NCBI GenBank assembly: GCA_964023205.1 | Contig: OZ026833.1 | Coordinates: forward strand, 2,795,553-2,859,552 | Direction: 5' to 3' | DNA length: 64,000 nt | Origin: Lutraria lutraria | Lineage: Eukaryota > Mollusca > Bivalvia > Venerida > Mactridae | Shown here: in pieces, positions 26,849-40,965 of the stretch | Layout: each line of letters starts with the position of its first letter | Numbering within the stretch: the first letter of the stretch is position 1 | Notes under the pieces: model-generated | The model's database searches: none | What the model saw: only the letters and a program-made list of their open reading frames with translations | Told to the model about the DNA's origin: nothing | Program-made: the position numbers and the translations under genes

Positions 26849-27615
26849 TCTGATTAAATCAGAATGGTATTACAATGACGGGGTTTGATGTGGTCAACGA
26901 ATTTTTTAAAACAAAGTCTTTGGTTTCTATAATAATCTCCAAAAGGTCATGTTTGTGATATGCAAAAACTGGAAATCGCGTCAAAAGTGTACTGTTGTTT
27001 GAATGAATAATAAAAATATTAACTATATAATAACTATGCTGATTTGTTCTTCATGCCCAAGAAAAAACAACAAGTTTCATGGTACAACTTCGCCTCTTTT
27101 TTGACCAATTTACACTGTAAAGCATTGCTATTTCGTCTCATAAAGCCCCTCCCCCAAAATGACGCGAAATTTCATTCTCCAATCCGCGCATCATTTTTAC
27201 AATAAATCAAAGCGAATGAAAGTCAGTGAAGTATTTGTTTTGGCTATACCACTATGAAGGTAAAAGTCACTGATAATGTTATTTTTGTGATAGCTGTCAA
27301 CGTTTTCCTTGATCTGCCTAATATATCGAACTTTGGGTTGACTTTGGCCAAGGTAAAAATCTCAGGTGCATACCTTGTGATACATGACATTTATTCCTCT
27401 GTCAAACAAAGTCATATTGACTCTGCAAACATGGGAAGTGTGTCAAAATTGACTACAGTATTAGTAAAGCTAAATTAGCAACCGGTGAATATAAATGATT
27501 ATGACCAGAACATTATAGATAAGTTTGTTATAAACATGTATGATAGGTCTAGTTCCTCAGCAAATATCGATCATGCAAGACTAGACTAGTCTTCTGGGAA
27601 ATTGAGATCTTACAA

Positions 27616-27740
27616 GGGGCTACCGTGGTTGAGTGGTTATGTTCTCTGACCACTTATCACTGGGATTATTGTAGGTCGATGGTTCTTCCAGGTCTGGCTA
27701 GGGTAGCATGACCCTGGCTGTTGGTGCGACGTTTTAAACA
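27616..27740 (+). repeat. SINE-like repeat (family 2)
   Basis: Orthologous to the copy at 11767-11890, with a better kept A-box-like head (TGGTTGAGTGGTTA) and the 'tggtgcgacgtttt' end. Confidence 0.5.
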
Positions 27741-28625
27741 TCAGAGAAAAAAGAGATCATACGAATCTATTCCACCAACTTGTGCTCCTTTACTTGATCG
27801 TACAAAGTGCACTGTTTATTAAGCGGGTTCTATTTACGGTCAGACTGCAATTTGTCAGATGGAACTAGAATGTCCTAGTGACAGAGGTTGGAAGAAACTA
27901 TGTGATGTTTTGGAGATATTGGCTGAGCTACAGCCCAATGCACAAAGCTGTCAAAACTTGACAAAATGTGGTTGCAAAAGTGAATGACGTGGTAGTTGCA
28001 AATGCAATCGATTTGCCTTGGCCTACACTTCTATGTGAAACTGCAGTTGTTATACATAGGTTTGTGTGTCAATCTCATAATAAGTAAAGCAATAAAAAAA
28101 AGATGCTGAAAAAATAAAAGAAACGCTATAAGAGCTCAAGAAAACTGTAATGGGGATATTTGATATCCAATTTTTTTTTCTTTTTTAATCTAACAGCCGA
28201 AAGGAACTATGCAAAGGATTTTTTTGTCATAAGCTTAAAATACATGATATTGTATTGTTTATAAATGATATCAAAAGAGTGTTTTCCAATTGTATAATGA
28301 GTTTACGCTGAGAAAGGCGCTACAAGTCATTTTGAACCTTAATGTTTTTGGTCGGTATGTTTGTTTGTTCCAAACTTTAACATTGCCTATAAAATCAAAA
28401 CGCTTCCATCTACGATCATCAAACTTCATTATGTTGGCGCCTCATGACGACCTCTAAAGGACCTGTCAGTAGGTCAAAAGATAAAGTCAAAGGGGCATTG
28501 TGTTTATAAAAAACACATCTTGTTTTACATACTTGTATCAATTTCGTATACATATGAATAGGGTCTCATCTTTTTTTAGAGATTAAAATTACCATCGAGT
28601 TAAAAATCAGTAATACTGAAATAAC

Positions 28626-28666
28626 CATGGCGGCCATTTTGAAAAACATGGCGGCCATTTTGAAAA
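28626..28666 (+). promoter_or_regulatory. Tandem 21-bp 'catggcggccattttg' motif upstream of copy C
   Basis: Two copies, starting at 28626 and 28647, lie about 480 bases before the start codon. The sequence resembles a YY1-type site (GGCGGCCATTTT). Copy B has one diverged unit ('catgtcggccattttg', near 12749). Function is not shown. Confidence 0.3.
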
Positions 28667-29018
28667 TAATAAGTGGCTAACAATCTTTTCTGAGAGAATT
28701 GGCCTTGTTGAACATCCATGCCAAATTTGGTGCTTGTATCATAAAGTGAAAGATTTTTCTAGTTATCGACCCAGCCATAAATCAAAATTGCCCCGTGAAA
28801 ATAGCATAATTACCTCAAATGAGAACCTTAAGTTAGCGTTTATATTGTACATATTATTTTATTGATTGTGGAGTAAATTATATAATTATGTTAATTAGGT
28901 ACATGCGCCACCATTATGATGACAGTCTATTACGGATTTAAAATGATTTTATCAATAATTATGGTATCAATTACGGTGTTTACCTTTATAATGGGATCGT
29001 CCAATATTCGATATTGAC

Positions 29019-29026
29019 TATAAAAG
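29019..29026 (+). promoter_or_regulatory. TATA box of copy C
   Basis: TATAAAAG about 100 bases upstream of the first ATG (29125). In this frame no earlier ATG exists after the box, which supports the chosen start. Confidence 0.6.
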
Positions 29027-29124
29027 AATCGAACTATCCGTCCCAGGAACTATATATTGTTCGATATCTCGTGAGAAATATTATTTCGTTTATTCTATAT
29101 ACTTTTCAAGAATATATACTTATT

Positions 29125-32100
29125 ATGGGCATCTGTTTGAGTGACCAGAACTCCCAGTTTGTTGTTCGTGTTAAAACTGGGGACAGGAAACATGCAGGAA
29201 CGGATGCAAATATTAAAATAAAATTATTTGATGAAGATGGACGCGGAACAGAGGAGTTGGTGCTGAACAATTTCTTCCACAACGATTTCGAAAGGGGCCA
29301 ACTGGATACGTTCCCAATAAAAGATTCAGAACTAAGGGAATTTAGAGGTAAAGTTTGTAAGATTGAATTCTGGAGAGACAATGAAGGTGTAGACGCTGAC
29401 TGGTTCGTGGATAAAATTGCTGTGGAAAGTAGGATAACCAAGGAGGTTTATATATTTCCAGTATTGCGTTGGGTTCGTCCCAAATTTCATTATTTGATTG
29501 TACATTTTGACACATCACTCCCACAATCAGACCAGGATCAGGATCAAAGGAGGAAAGGATTGGAAGAAAAACGTTCTCTCTACCGTTTGGAACAAAAGAT
29601 TCCCAATGGACCTCCACAGGTAAATCTTAACAATGCAATGACTTATACACACAGCGTATCAAGAACTACTATGCATAAGTTAAATGGATTTAATTTCTCT
29701 GAAAAACGACTTTTGATTAGGTTCGAGGAACGGAAAATACACTTTCTCACTTTTTAAAAAAAAGGCCTCGACGTACCTACCCTATTCTTTAATGCGCATG
29801 TTACCACAAACAAAATTATGTTTAGGCCTTACACAAGTCGTTTTGATTAAAAACTGTTTCATTTTTCGCTCAGACAGCAATGCAAAAGCTAAATATTTGC
29901 CTGTCAGTCTACAATACTTTCACAAGGGGACTTCAAAATGTTTAGTTAATATGAAATAAACACTGATTGTACTTATCAATTGTATTCTGTACTTTACTGC
30001 TCGTATACCACAAGGCTGCCTGCTTAGAAATCTGCTGTCAGAAATTATCTGTCTTAATTCTTACATTATTATGTTGTTTTAATGGTTAGTTTATTATTTA
30101 TAATGACTATTTTTGTTTGATTCGGTATAGTCACTTTTTAACTTCATTTCATTTTTTTTTGTCCTTGCATTAATCATTTATATAATAATTATTTTCTTAG
30201 CATTTATAATCAGTCATTACAAATTATCTTAGGTACGCAGCTTGTTATCGTTTAGAATAATTATTCTCTGTTATAAAAATGCCTCGCTATGTCAAGCCCA
30301 TCAACAGAGGATCACAATGGAAATTTGAGTTCGTCTCTTTTTTGTGTCATCCTCGGTTTTGATGTACACGTCATGGACCTTATTTCATGTGTGTAATTTT
30401 TATATTTGCTACCATGTTTTATATCCATGTATATATGTATCTTTACCAAAGTAAAATCAATCAATCAATCAATCAATCAAGTCAATGCTTTTTGCAAACG
30501 AAGTAAAAACCTTAACAGCTGGCGAAATAAATGAGAAATGAAAACTAGTAAAACTAATTAAAGTTAATTCAATCTATGTAATGGTGTATATTTGATTACA
30601 ACGTTGACTGATCGATCAAATGATCGCTGATAATGATAAAAAATATTCTTCTCCTTTCAATAAGGCGTAAAAAATGGTATATTTCTAGTTACTAGACCTA
30701 CCCTAATCCACCCTGCGACCGTGGCTAAAGGAACGGTACGTCCAGTGTCTCTCCTTTTTTTTACCTTTCCACACGCTTTCAAAAGCACCCCGATCCGCAT
30801 CCACCCCATTTTATTGAGCATGTAACCAGAAACAAACAATTTTTAGACATAAATCAATAACAATGTACATTCTAGTATTCATCTAAAAATTTAGGATGAA
30901 TACTAGAAGTTACATTACCTTACTTTATACATTTAATGTACAAACTGATACAAACAACAAATCTGGGATTAACTACAATCTCATCTTTTTAATTCATGTA
31001 TACCTGTATTTTCAGATTAAGAAAATGCCTGACGATGAGGCCTTCTCCTGGGATTACCAGGTAAGAGTTCGCTGAACAAAGTCATGTGTAAATTCAGATT
31101 GAACACCATTAAGGACATCTCTGACAGTTTCCATGTTTTTGCACATAGACCTATAGACAGAATGAAAACGTATTGACAGAACTTTTTTAAACTTAGCATG
31201 ATCATAGCATATGATAACAGAAGCATTTTAAGTGAAAAAAATTGGGGTCGCGGTGCTCTTTTTTTTTACTTATCTGCCCTTAAATTTAATTTTTGGCTTA
31301 TTTTAGGTCATTTCAAGGGCAGATCACTCATAAATAAATCTTAAATACCATAGTTTTACTTTTGGTTTATGTTTTTCATTTTATTCTTGGTCAAACTACA
31401 CAATTTCATGCAATTCCATTTAATCTTTTTATTACCTTTATTCAGTTGAAATTAAGAGACTGAAGTTTTTTTCAAAATTATGCCATTTTTTAAGGAAATT
31501 GGCATTGATTTTGGCAAAGAAGAGAAAATTAAACAGATGACTCTCTACCAATTCTTGAAAATTTGCTCGATGACAAGAAAAGAAGTCGGCTTCATAAAAA
31601 GGAAAAAAATAAGGCCTTGTTTTCCTTCATTGTGAATTATCTGCCCTTGAAATGACCTAAAATGAGTAAAAAAATCACACTCAAAGGTAGATAACTAAAA
31701 AAACGAGCACCGTGACCCCATTTTTTTCACTTAAAATGTTATGACACTGCTGCCAATATATGCTATGATCATGCAAAGTTTCAACAATATTTGTCTATAT
31801 GTCTATGTGCAAGTTTACATACAGACCAAAGTACTACGTCGTGCAGTTGTAAACTAGTACCCGTTCCATGTTGAAGTGCAAGTCTATGTAAGTTCAGTTT
31901 CCATGAGTACTTTAAGTACTTTTATTTTATTTTTGTCTCTGAACTTTTGGCAGCAGTGTCGTATCGACTTAACTACACAAATACAAATCTATTCATGTTT
32001 TTTTTTCAGTGGGACATCGCAGCAACAGGTGCAAAATTGGTTGTTGATAGTGCAATTGTGATGCTCAAGAGTGGCCAATGGGAACACTTTAGTGATTTGA

Positions 32101-35100
32101 AGAATGTTTACACCAAAGAAATCTTCTATAAGCCATTGGTAAGTGTAATGTAATACCGAAACATTACTGTGGGAAAAGTTGATTTGTTTACATGGAACAT
32201 TTTTCTCTGATGCATACGTGAAATTGAAGCATCTATAGGTCTGTCATCTACTTACACACAACTGAACAAGGGAACTATAAGTACGAACTATTACAATGTT
32301 AGCAATTTAAGATATTTTGTTTTAGAATAGTACGACAAATGTGATATGTTGACATTTGCTGACAAAGCTTTGTTAAGATTGTGAACAAATTTATTGTGTT
32401 TGTCTTTGTATCACGTGACCTGAGGTTCACGTAGTCTAATGATGATTCGAAGCAATTATTGCAGAAGATAACGCTTAGTTTAGACGATTAGTTGGGTTTT
32501 GAAAACAGTTAACGATAGTTCAGCTTTCCTTAACCGTCACTCACTCGGTGCACATGAATTTTTCATGAGTTTCCATGAGTTCTTTCAGTTCTTTGATTAG
32601 TCTTATTTATTATAAGTTAGCACTTGTGGACTTGTACTTATTGTTTTATTTTATCATTCAGGCTGCTGAACAATGGACCAGTGATTTATCCTTTGGTCTA
32701 CAGAGAATTGCCAGTTTGAATCCATCATGTATAGAACTGTGCACGAACGTCCCAAAAAAGTAAGTTTATGTGGCCATTTAAGTATGAACATTTTGTGGTA
32801 AGGTAACATTTAATAACACTATGGAGGTGTTTAAAATATGTCAACATAAAATAAGCGATTTAAACTTGGAGATACAATAATTTGTTTCATTTCTATTCTC
32901 ATGTATTTAATTAGTATGGAAAGTTCACTTATATACAGATTCCATACATTGACATTTTTAAGTGTATCTTCACTGATGAAGTATGCTTTGTATATTCAAA
33001 AATCGAATAATGTTAAAATAGAATTGAGATAATTATATTGGGAACAATCAACTTTATATCCAACTAAAATGATTTTTAAGTATTTAATGTCTGTGTTAAT
33101 GCTGCAATTGTTAAAACATTCAGTAATTTGATCCAGACGTCTTGTACTGTTTTACAATCAATCAAATACATGTTCATAATTTTCCATCTAAATCGTATTT
33201 CTTTACATGGGAAAATTCTATGGAGTAACTTTTATTTGAAATGTTTAATTCTGTTGTCAGGTAAAGAATTGATAAATTTGTATTGTGAATGTTTTTTTCT
33301 TTTGTAAGGCGTGATTTCTCCGTCGATAGTACGCTAGTCCTTTTTTGCGGAAAGGTTTTTTTCAAAATACTTATTTCTAAAATCCAGTTTTTTTTATCTT
33401 TAACATTAGTGTACAGTATGACTTTCTTATTAAATTTTATATATCTATTGCCCCAAATGATTTCTTTCCTTATATCATAAAACGAATTCTAGTTGTTATT
33501 ATACACGTATTAATCTCGCAATTAAATATCGGCCTCCCAAGATTACAAATCTTATCACATTACAAAATTCACGTTACAAAAACATTACTGGTTTGTTTTG
33601 TTGTAAAATTTACCCCGTTGCACAATGTCATATCTATTTAAATTCAATGCATTCTTAATATAAATTGAGTTAACAAAGGTAAATACTAAAATATTGAGGA
33701 AAAAACGTAGGAATTTTCCTCAATATTCTAGTATTTATTAAACTATTCTCCCGTTCTTTTGTTGCCTTTGTCCTTTTACCTTAGTTACTAAATATTTCGT
33801 GGAAAGGTAAATAAAGTTGAATAGATCTTTTGTGTAGACAGGTGCCATCTGAGCGGGGTTTTGAAATTTAGCCGAAGATTGCACAATAGATGTTTACCAG
33901 AGTATCTTGGTTGAAGAGCATGTCTCTCCCGGAAAATTTGCGTCTTATTCAAAGAATTTAAACAAATTCATAACTAAATATTTTATGGATAATTAAAATA
34001 AACAAGCAAATTCGTCGAATTGATATCCCCCGCTGAGTATTTTTGTCAGTTGGTTAAAGCAGATAAAGCATGAACGGTGCATAAATGAATAGTACTTTCT
34101 AGCATGTATGTCCCTTCAAGCTACACATTCACTGAAAGCCATGTTAAAGCAAAATATATTTCAAATTATTGTAAGTAACAGTAAAAGTGACAATTTTTCT
34201 GGTTAAAAAAGGAGGACAATTCTGTCAAAATGCACGATAGAGTTATGTTTATTGATCAGTACTCTTCAAAGTGTGACGGACGGACTCACGCACGGATTGA
34301 CGGACAGACGGACGGAAGGGAGGACTAACAGCCGGACGGAAACGCCAAACCCATAATGCATCCCTCCGCAAATAGCGGGGGATAATAAAGTTGACTTGAT
34401 CTTCTATTTAGCCAGGTGTCATCAGTGCGGGGGTTTGGTCAAAGATAGAACAATAGATTTACCAAAGAGTGTTATAGTTTAAGTGCATGTCTCTGCCGGA
34501 AAATGCACGTGTTATTTAAACTATAAAATACATCAAATTAAATGCTATCTATTTTCTTCCGAGAACGCTGTTACAATACATCCCAGTCAAATAGTTATGA
34601 ATAGTTCATGAACTATTCATGAATAATTCAAGAAAGACAATTCAAGAAAAAAAAATGTTTTCATGAATTCCATTCGAAGGGGCAATTACATGTCTATAAA
34701 TATTTTCACATTTACTCGTAGAGAGGAGCGAATCAGAGACCCGTTTTATAGACACACCCTAGTTAAGATTTTTGTTTCAAACTTAAAAATCTGGCATATT
34801 GCATCAATTTAAAACAAGTACCTTTAACAGCTGTGAAAAGATCTCAGAGAATATCTTTAGAATATAGCACTATATAAAGTTCAAAACCATCCACTACCTT
34901 AGCTAAGATATGTATATGAAATGGGCACCGTGCATAAAGAAATTCATTAGAATCATGTTTGGTGTCTTTCGAAATATATACTGGAATATGTTTAGGGGTA
35001 TATAAGGTATTAAACAACAGTCAAACCTGTGAACTAAGGCTACACAAAATTTGACCTTTACTGACACGTGGCCTTTATTCTGAGGTCAGTTTAGTCTAAT

Positions 35101-38100
35101 GATCATTGGCGTTTTTTTTAAAGATTGGCCTTTATTCACAGGGTGACCTTTATTCCGTGGTGGCTGCAAACGCTGGTTTGACATTTTTTTTATATCAACA
35201 ACATACACATGAAAAATAATAGTCTTCTGATCCGACATAATCCAGCTGAGTAACACTAATTTCCAATGAGTCATTACAAGTTTATTGGCATAACTGTGGC
35301 CAGCTAACAAAGTCTAATAAACTGTTTACAATTTGATATACACCAATCATTGAACGAACGGTGAATACAGTTGACGACAATAAACCTTGGTCAGTATAGT
35401 TGAGTTTTGATCTTATACTGACACATGTACGTAATGTTTTTTGCGACTTGACATGTACTATAATAAAACATTTATATATATATTAAATTTCCCAGATTGG
35501 CAGTGTCAGATGAGATGTTGAAGCCATTCTTGGAAGGAATGACTTTACAACAAGTTTTAGATGCTAAAAGATTGTTCATTGTAGACCACAAGGTCCTATC
35601 AGATGTCGCGGGTATCGGCAATGAAAAAGTAAGCGAATACAAAACACATATATCTGACATTGTATTAACTCATACCACTCCAAAACATATACATTGTATT
35701 TGACATTGTAATAACGCATACCACTCCAAAACATTATACTATTTTTTCTTTTATCTTTCTCCACCAGCCAGACAGCTTAGTTTGATTAACGCGTATAAAA
35801 TGTATGGTTATAAATTGGTACTGTCAATTGTCAAGATTGGCCATACTCACACGGAACAGTGATTATATATAATTACGTTGATATCGAAACCCTGTCTAAA
35901 CGACTTAAGTAGTTTCTTATGGTTGCATGTGTTTTAAGAAAGTTATTTATTCAATTACAGACGTGTGATCCAATTGCCTTGTTCTTCGTCAATGGGAAGC
36001 AACAACTGCTTCCTATAGCGATACAGTTGTTTCAAGAACCAAGCCAAACAAATCCGGTATGTGGTTTTACAATTAGTGCTTGTTACCCAAGCTTTGATTT
36101 ACATACATCGTTTCTTTCGTAATCAGTTACATGTAATTATGATTTTGAAAATGTAAATACATGTGTTGTGACTGTTGCAGGTATTTCTACCCAATGATCC
36201 ACCATATACCTGGCTAACAGCTAAAATGTGGTTCAATAACGCTGATGCTTGTGTGCACCAATCATTGACTCATCTTGGTAAGTGTTTTAATACTAGTATT
36301 AATCACAAGTGAGATGTCAAATTTACATTGCATAGAGAAAGGTTTTGGGAGCAATTTTCAATACATGTACAATGTACTTCTTTATTTAAATTTCATCTAC
36401 TTATTAAAACCGCCTAAAATGATCATATTTTCAAAGTTTCCTGTATTTTTTGTCAATCTCACACGGATATACAGGCTGTATTTTATGCGACTTGTCAGAG
36501 TATGGGAAAAATTGTATTATTTTCATTTTGGGTGTACGAGATGCATTAGAACTTAAAATATGGTCTGAGACCTATTGAACGATATTGGTACATTTGTACA
36601 GATATTTTAATACTCGGCATGGAGGAACCTACTTGTGTATTCCATGTTTGTTCCGTTGTATGATGGCTGAATTATGTTCGTGTGACATTTAATGGGAATC
36701 TGATTTTCTATACAATAATACTTGTGTGGTACAATTTGACATTTGTGATGTACATGTACTATGTTTATGCTTTCAAAGGGCTTACAAATACTCGTTTAAT
36801 GACATAAAACAATCGATTTATGTTAGGATATTGTTCAACTGGCTAACAGAGGTCGGCTGTTCTAACCTAGTGTACGACTGCATCGAGTGGTCATTTTTTC
36901 AGGATTTACACATTTGCTGATGGAAGGTGTTGCCGTGGTAACCAATAGACAGCTAGCACAGTCACATCCTTTGTTCAAACTGCTAGCCCCTCATTTCTTG
37001 TACCTGATTGCAATCAACACGTAAGGTTTTTGTTCGTAAATAAGTGAACGTTGCTTAATGACAACATGTTGTTATATGAACTGTAAGGCTAGAATGATTT
37101 CTTGTGTTGTCACAACACCCATTAATTGCATCTATTAGAAATTGTGTATTGTGATGATATAATTCCATTAAAGACTCTTCCCTTTTTTGGTAAATTTGTT
37201 TTTTTCCCAATGGATTTAAAATGTCATTGTTACTTTTCAGTTAACTTAAAGATAAATGCTGATCAATTGTATCTCCAATAAGTGCCTAGTAATTTTACAA
37301 TCAACAAAATAACTACTGAATTGGTTCTAAAATCTAGCCAAGCCTTAAAATATTTTATTTTCAATATTTAGTCTAGCGTTGGAGCACCTTATTTCGCCTG
37401 GTGGTGTGATTGATAAGTTAATGAAAATACGTAGAAGGGGAGTATTTGAACTTCTTAAAAAAGGGTACGTTTCTTTTACTTGTTTGCTTTGGTCCATGTT
37501 CAATTCATCAATATTTTTCCTTTATCTACGTAAATACATGTATACCTAAACATTCAGTGCATTCCGGAAATTTTCAATGGGATCTTCCCATTCATTAATT
37601 ATTGTTTACAAAGCAAAACTCCTCTGCATGTAATAAATTGGTCGTTTCAACGCCAGAATACTTTATCTACATAAATACGTATACCTAAACATTCAGTGCA
37701 TACAATAAACATTTTCAACAAATTCTTCTTTTAAAAAGGAATGTATGTATTGACCAGTTTCGTACAATCATTTTTCTGTATGTTGTAAACAAAGAGACAA
37801 ACTCACCGTCATTCAATTATTTCAACTTGAGATACGTCAATTATGCTGCTGCCAAGAGAGACAATTCGCTCTTGGGATCCGGAGAAGCGATTGCAAACCG
37901 TAACATTTCTCATTCAATATGTATGTTATTTTATTACATGAACTCTTCTCGGGGTTTGCTTGGATTCTTTACGTACTTGTTTCTTACTTTGTGCTTTCAG
38001 AAACCTTTACACGATAAACAACAACAATATTGCCTCACTTGACACCATAAAATACTGTTATATTCAATTGTTTCAACAGTATACATGTTATATGTTAATA

Positions 38101-40676
38101 CGACATGCAGAAATGTTCTCAATTCAAAAGCTGATTTGCAGACATTACAAGTTATAATTATATGATGTTGTATAAACTTACAGAATAAACAACTGGAGGA
38201 TGGATGTAGACGGGACATTGCCAGAAGATCTGAAAAGGAGAAAAGTATGTCATCTTATTAAAAACTATCGATATGAACTGTATCAGTGGAGGTGACAGAA
38301 GTTTTGTGTTTCGGTAAAACCGTAGATAGACCACGGATGTCACATTTGTATTTTAGTGAACTCGTGGTTAAAAGCAAACATGGCTTTATTTGTATCAACT
38401 TTCTTACGCGGGCAACAACCATTTAAGAATAAAACACGAAAGAAAATCAATATAACACAACAGTCACCGTTAATTGAATGTAGTATTGTTACGCTTATGT
38501 AATGCTATCATGATAATTTTTTTCCAGGTTTACGATAAGAACGTGTTACCTGGTTATCATTTCCGTGACGACGCCTTGCTGTTGTATGATGCCATCAACA
38601 AATATGTTAAGAAATATGTGGATATGTATTATGGTGAGCAATTATAATATTTATTTGATGTATATGATCGAAATGGTCACACTAGTGATACAACAGCCAG
38701 GCAACAGGAAACGCCTGTTCTCATCCAATTACCCTTCTTTGATGACAATACTGGCTTTGATCTTACAATTTCTTTCGTTTCTCTTGAGCGCCGTATCATT
38801 GTTTTTACACCTGACTCTATGTTAAAATACGAAATGAACTGTTTAAATTAGATGTCTTTTAATTATTCACTCCTGATTTCAAAGCTCTTAAAAACGAAAA
38901 GAAGTGTTATTTCATTATTTATGTACAATTCAACTTTTATCTTATTTTTTATGTGTCGATATTCGTCTAGATATCTTTCTAAATACTTCGATTTATTGCA
39001 GATACTCAGGATACGATCTTCGGCGACTGGGAATTACAAGGCTGGGGAGCCGAGCTAGTTTTAGCGAGAGATCAAGGAGGCTGTGGACTACTGGTTAATA
39101 ATTGAATTTTGTATTATGTTATTTATCAAAATGATCAAACTGTGCGTATACGGATAAACGATATTCCTAAAGATGCTAATTGATGATCCTGAAGCTGTTA
39201 GGGTCCAGTATACTTTTAAGACATTGTTGTTAATTCTTGATAGGTTTTCAAAGTATAAATAAGTAATACATGGTGTTTTGACCGTTAACATCCCGAATAC
39301 CAAACATCAATTGGAATATTAATCGATGGAGATGATGAAAAAGTTACTTAACTATATTAATATTACATGTCTATTTATTTATTTATTGAACTTTTATTTA
39401 AAGGGAGTACCAGGAAATGGGAAGTTCACATCAAAAGACCAGTTGTACATTGCTCTGACTAGTATTATATATACATGCAGTGTAGGACATGCCGCAGCGA
39501 ATTTTCCACAATATGATGAGTATGGGTTCCCGCCCAATTACCCAATGTCACTTACCGGTAGACCACCTGTAGATAAGGTTCGGCATTCCTTCTCTTATGT
39601 TATGATACATTCGGAATACCAAAAAATATTGTGGATACATTCGCTATTCCCATACAAAATGCATGCATATTCAAGAATATTGTTCAAGGTCATGTAAGTA
39701 GCACCACTTCTCTGGAGTTATTTCCGCTATCACTACGTTAATTTTGCTTTGCAATGAGCAAAATCGGGAACCAGACAAATAGCACCACGTGAATTGCTCA
39801 CCAGGGGAAGCAACTCTTGTTTATACATTAAATAGAATATGCGAGTTACCACGTGACGTCCGACAGCTAACAAATCGAATTGTTGGAAACAATAGGCGGT
39901 AAAATAATGTGCATTGTCATTACATTGCAGAAATCACTCGAAGAAAAAGATATTGTGGATATATTGCCAGACAAACCAACCACGCTAGAAGCCATGGTTG
40001 TGTCAAAGCTTCTTAGTCAGAAGGGTACAAAAAGTTTGGGTGATTTTGAAGTGCAGTACATCTATGAACCAGAAGCTTGGAAAATTGTTGATGAGTAAGT
40101 TCGATGTAAAACCAAAATCTATTCAAATATGGTTGTGTTTGTAACTTCACCAATGGTCAATAAAAATTTACCTTGCCTTTTTAATAAGATTTGGCATATA
40201 CAGTACGGAAGTGACTCATTTAGTTAAGAAGAATATATTTTATCTCAAAGAATCAATACTAAATGTATAAGTACATGTTAAGCATTTCCCCTGTCAAAAG
40301 GTTATTTATATTTCATGAACTGCTTATAAAGTATTAGTATGCACGAATATTCATGAAAAAAATGTTTTCATGAATTCTATTCGAAGGGGTGATGCAAACG
40401 TCACTATATCCAAGTTTTTATGTAGTTATATATCATAATGTAGAACTGAATCTCGTGATTGTCAATGTCCAAAACACCGCAGAAACAACTGTTATAATAA
40501 AAGTTTTAACATGATAAATACGAAAACAGCTAGTTATTATATAATATTTTACATTACTTAGGTTTCGTGCAGACCTGGTGAAGATAGGCCAGACAATCAA
40601 AGAAAGGAATAAAGTACGAAACCCGCCATACCTATACCTAGAACCAGAAAACATACCTAATGCTATAAGTATTTAG
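29125..40676 (+). CDS. Lipoxygenase copy C, intact PLAT-lipoxygenase (671 aa)
   Basis: Predicted cytosolic, membrane-docking fatty-acid lipoxygenase of the animal 5-LOX/coral 8-LOX type. Exons: 29125-29619, 31016-31060, 32010-32138, 32662-32759, 35496-35628, 35961-36056, 36181-36277, 36903-37020, 37372-37464, 38184-38244, 38528-38633, 39002-39093, 39404-39577, 39931-40094, 40562-40676. They sum to 2016 nt and all junctions are in phase with GT-AG ends. The PLAT domain covers about residues 10-125 and the catalytic domain the rest. Predicted iron ligands are H358, H363, H550, N554 and C-terminal I671. A401 (in LIAIN) is at the Coffa-Brash position, where Ala goes with S-chirality. Length is close to human ALOX5. 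The start has A at -3 and G at +4. No signal peptide. Introns 1-4 hold several MITEs. The product (5-, 8-, 12- or 15-) is not assignable by eye. Confidence 0.93.
31141..31810. mobile_element. MITE with long inverted ends, intron 2 of copy C
   Basis: Same element and same site as 15155-15823 in copy B. The outer ends read 'gcacatagacctatagacag' and its approximate complement. The inner motif 'ttatctgcccttgaa' is also mirrored. Confidence 0.75.
35018..35182. mobile_element. Small pogo/Tigger-like MITE, intron 4 of copy C
   Basis: Starts CAGTCAAACCTGTG and ends with an approximate complement (GCTGGTTTGAC). It contains mirrored 'gcctttattc' motifs. CAGTCAAACCTGT ends are typical of pogo/Tigger-type elements. 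Orthologous in copies A (about 3109-3271) and B (about 18849-19012). Related copies are at about 52147-52320, 57095-57212 and, inverted, 44926-45084. Confidence 0.5.
35640..35745 (+). repeat. Minisatellite in intron 5 of copy C (short allele)
   Basis: Only about two units of the intron 5 repeat ('cataccactccaaaacat'). The large insertion found in copy A is absent. Confidence 0.6.
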
Positions 40677-40965
40677 GTAGATCCCTGGAGTATATGACTA
40701 CTATGTTCCCTGTCAACCACACATGACTCTCTTTAGTACTAAATGTTTAAACGTTATTTCCTTGATAGTCTAAGTGATAAGGATAATGAAAATAGAACAT
40801 CTTCATTGGATAAAGTAGTACTGCTTGATGAGTTAGAAATGTTAACTATTTGTCTTACTGTGCTAATTAAATATATACCTGTAGATATCTGCGTGTTGAG
40901 TGAGATGTTTGTTTGTACGAGTACATGTATATAATTTTATGTGAATACTAAAATAAAATAAAAAT
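40677..40965 (+). other. Probable 3' UTR of copy C with AATAAA signal
   Basis: Conserved with the other copies. AATAAA is at 40952-40957, followed by a second overlapping run. Confidence 0.55.

Larger units (their letters stand above)
25746..29018. other. Spacer between copies B and C
   Basis: No gene seen. It holds SINE-like pieces at 26695-26848 (with a CAAA-repeat tail) and 27616-27740, then the conserved promoter-side region shared with copy B. Confidence 0.6.

Noticed and set aside
29014..29124. Upstream extension of the copy C protein
   Set aside because: The in-frame extension has no ATG and overlaps the TATA box; copy D has no matching peptide.
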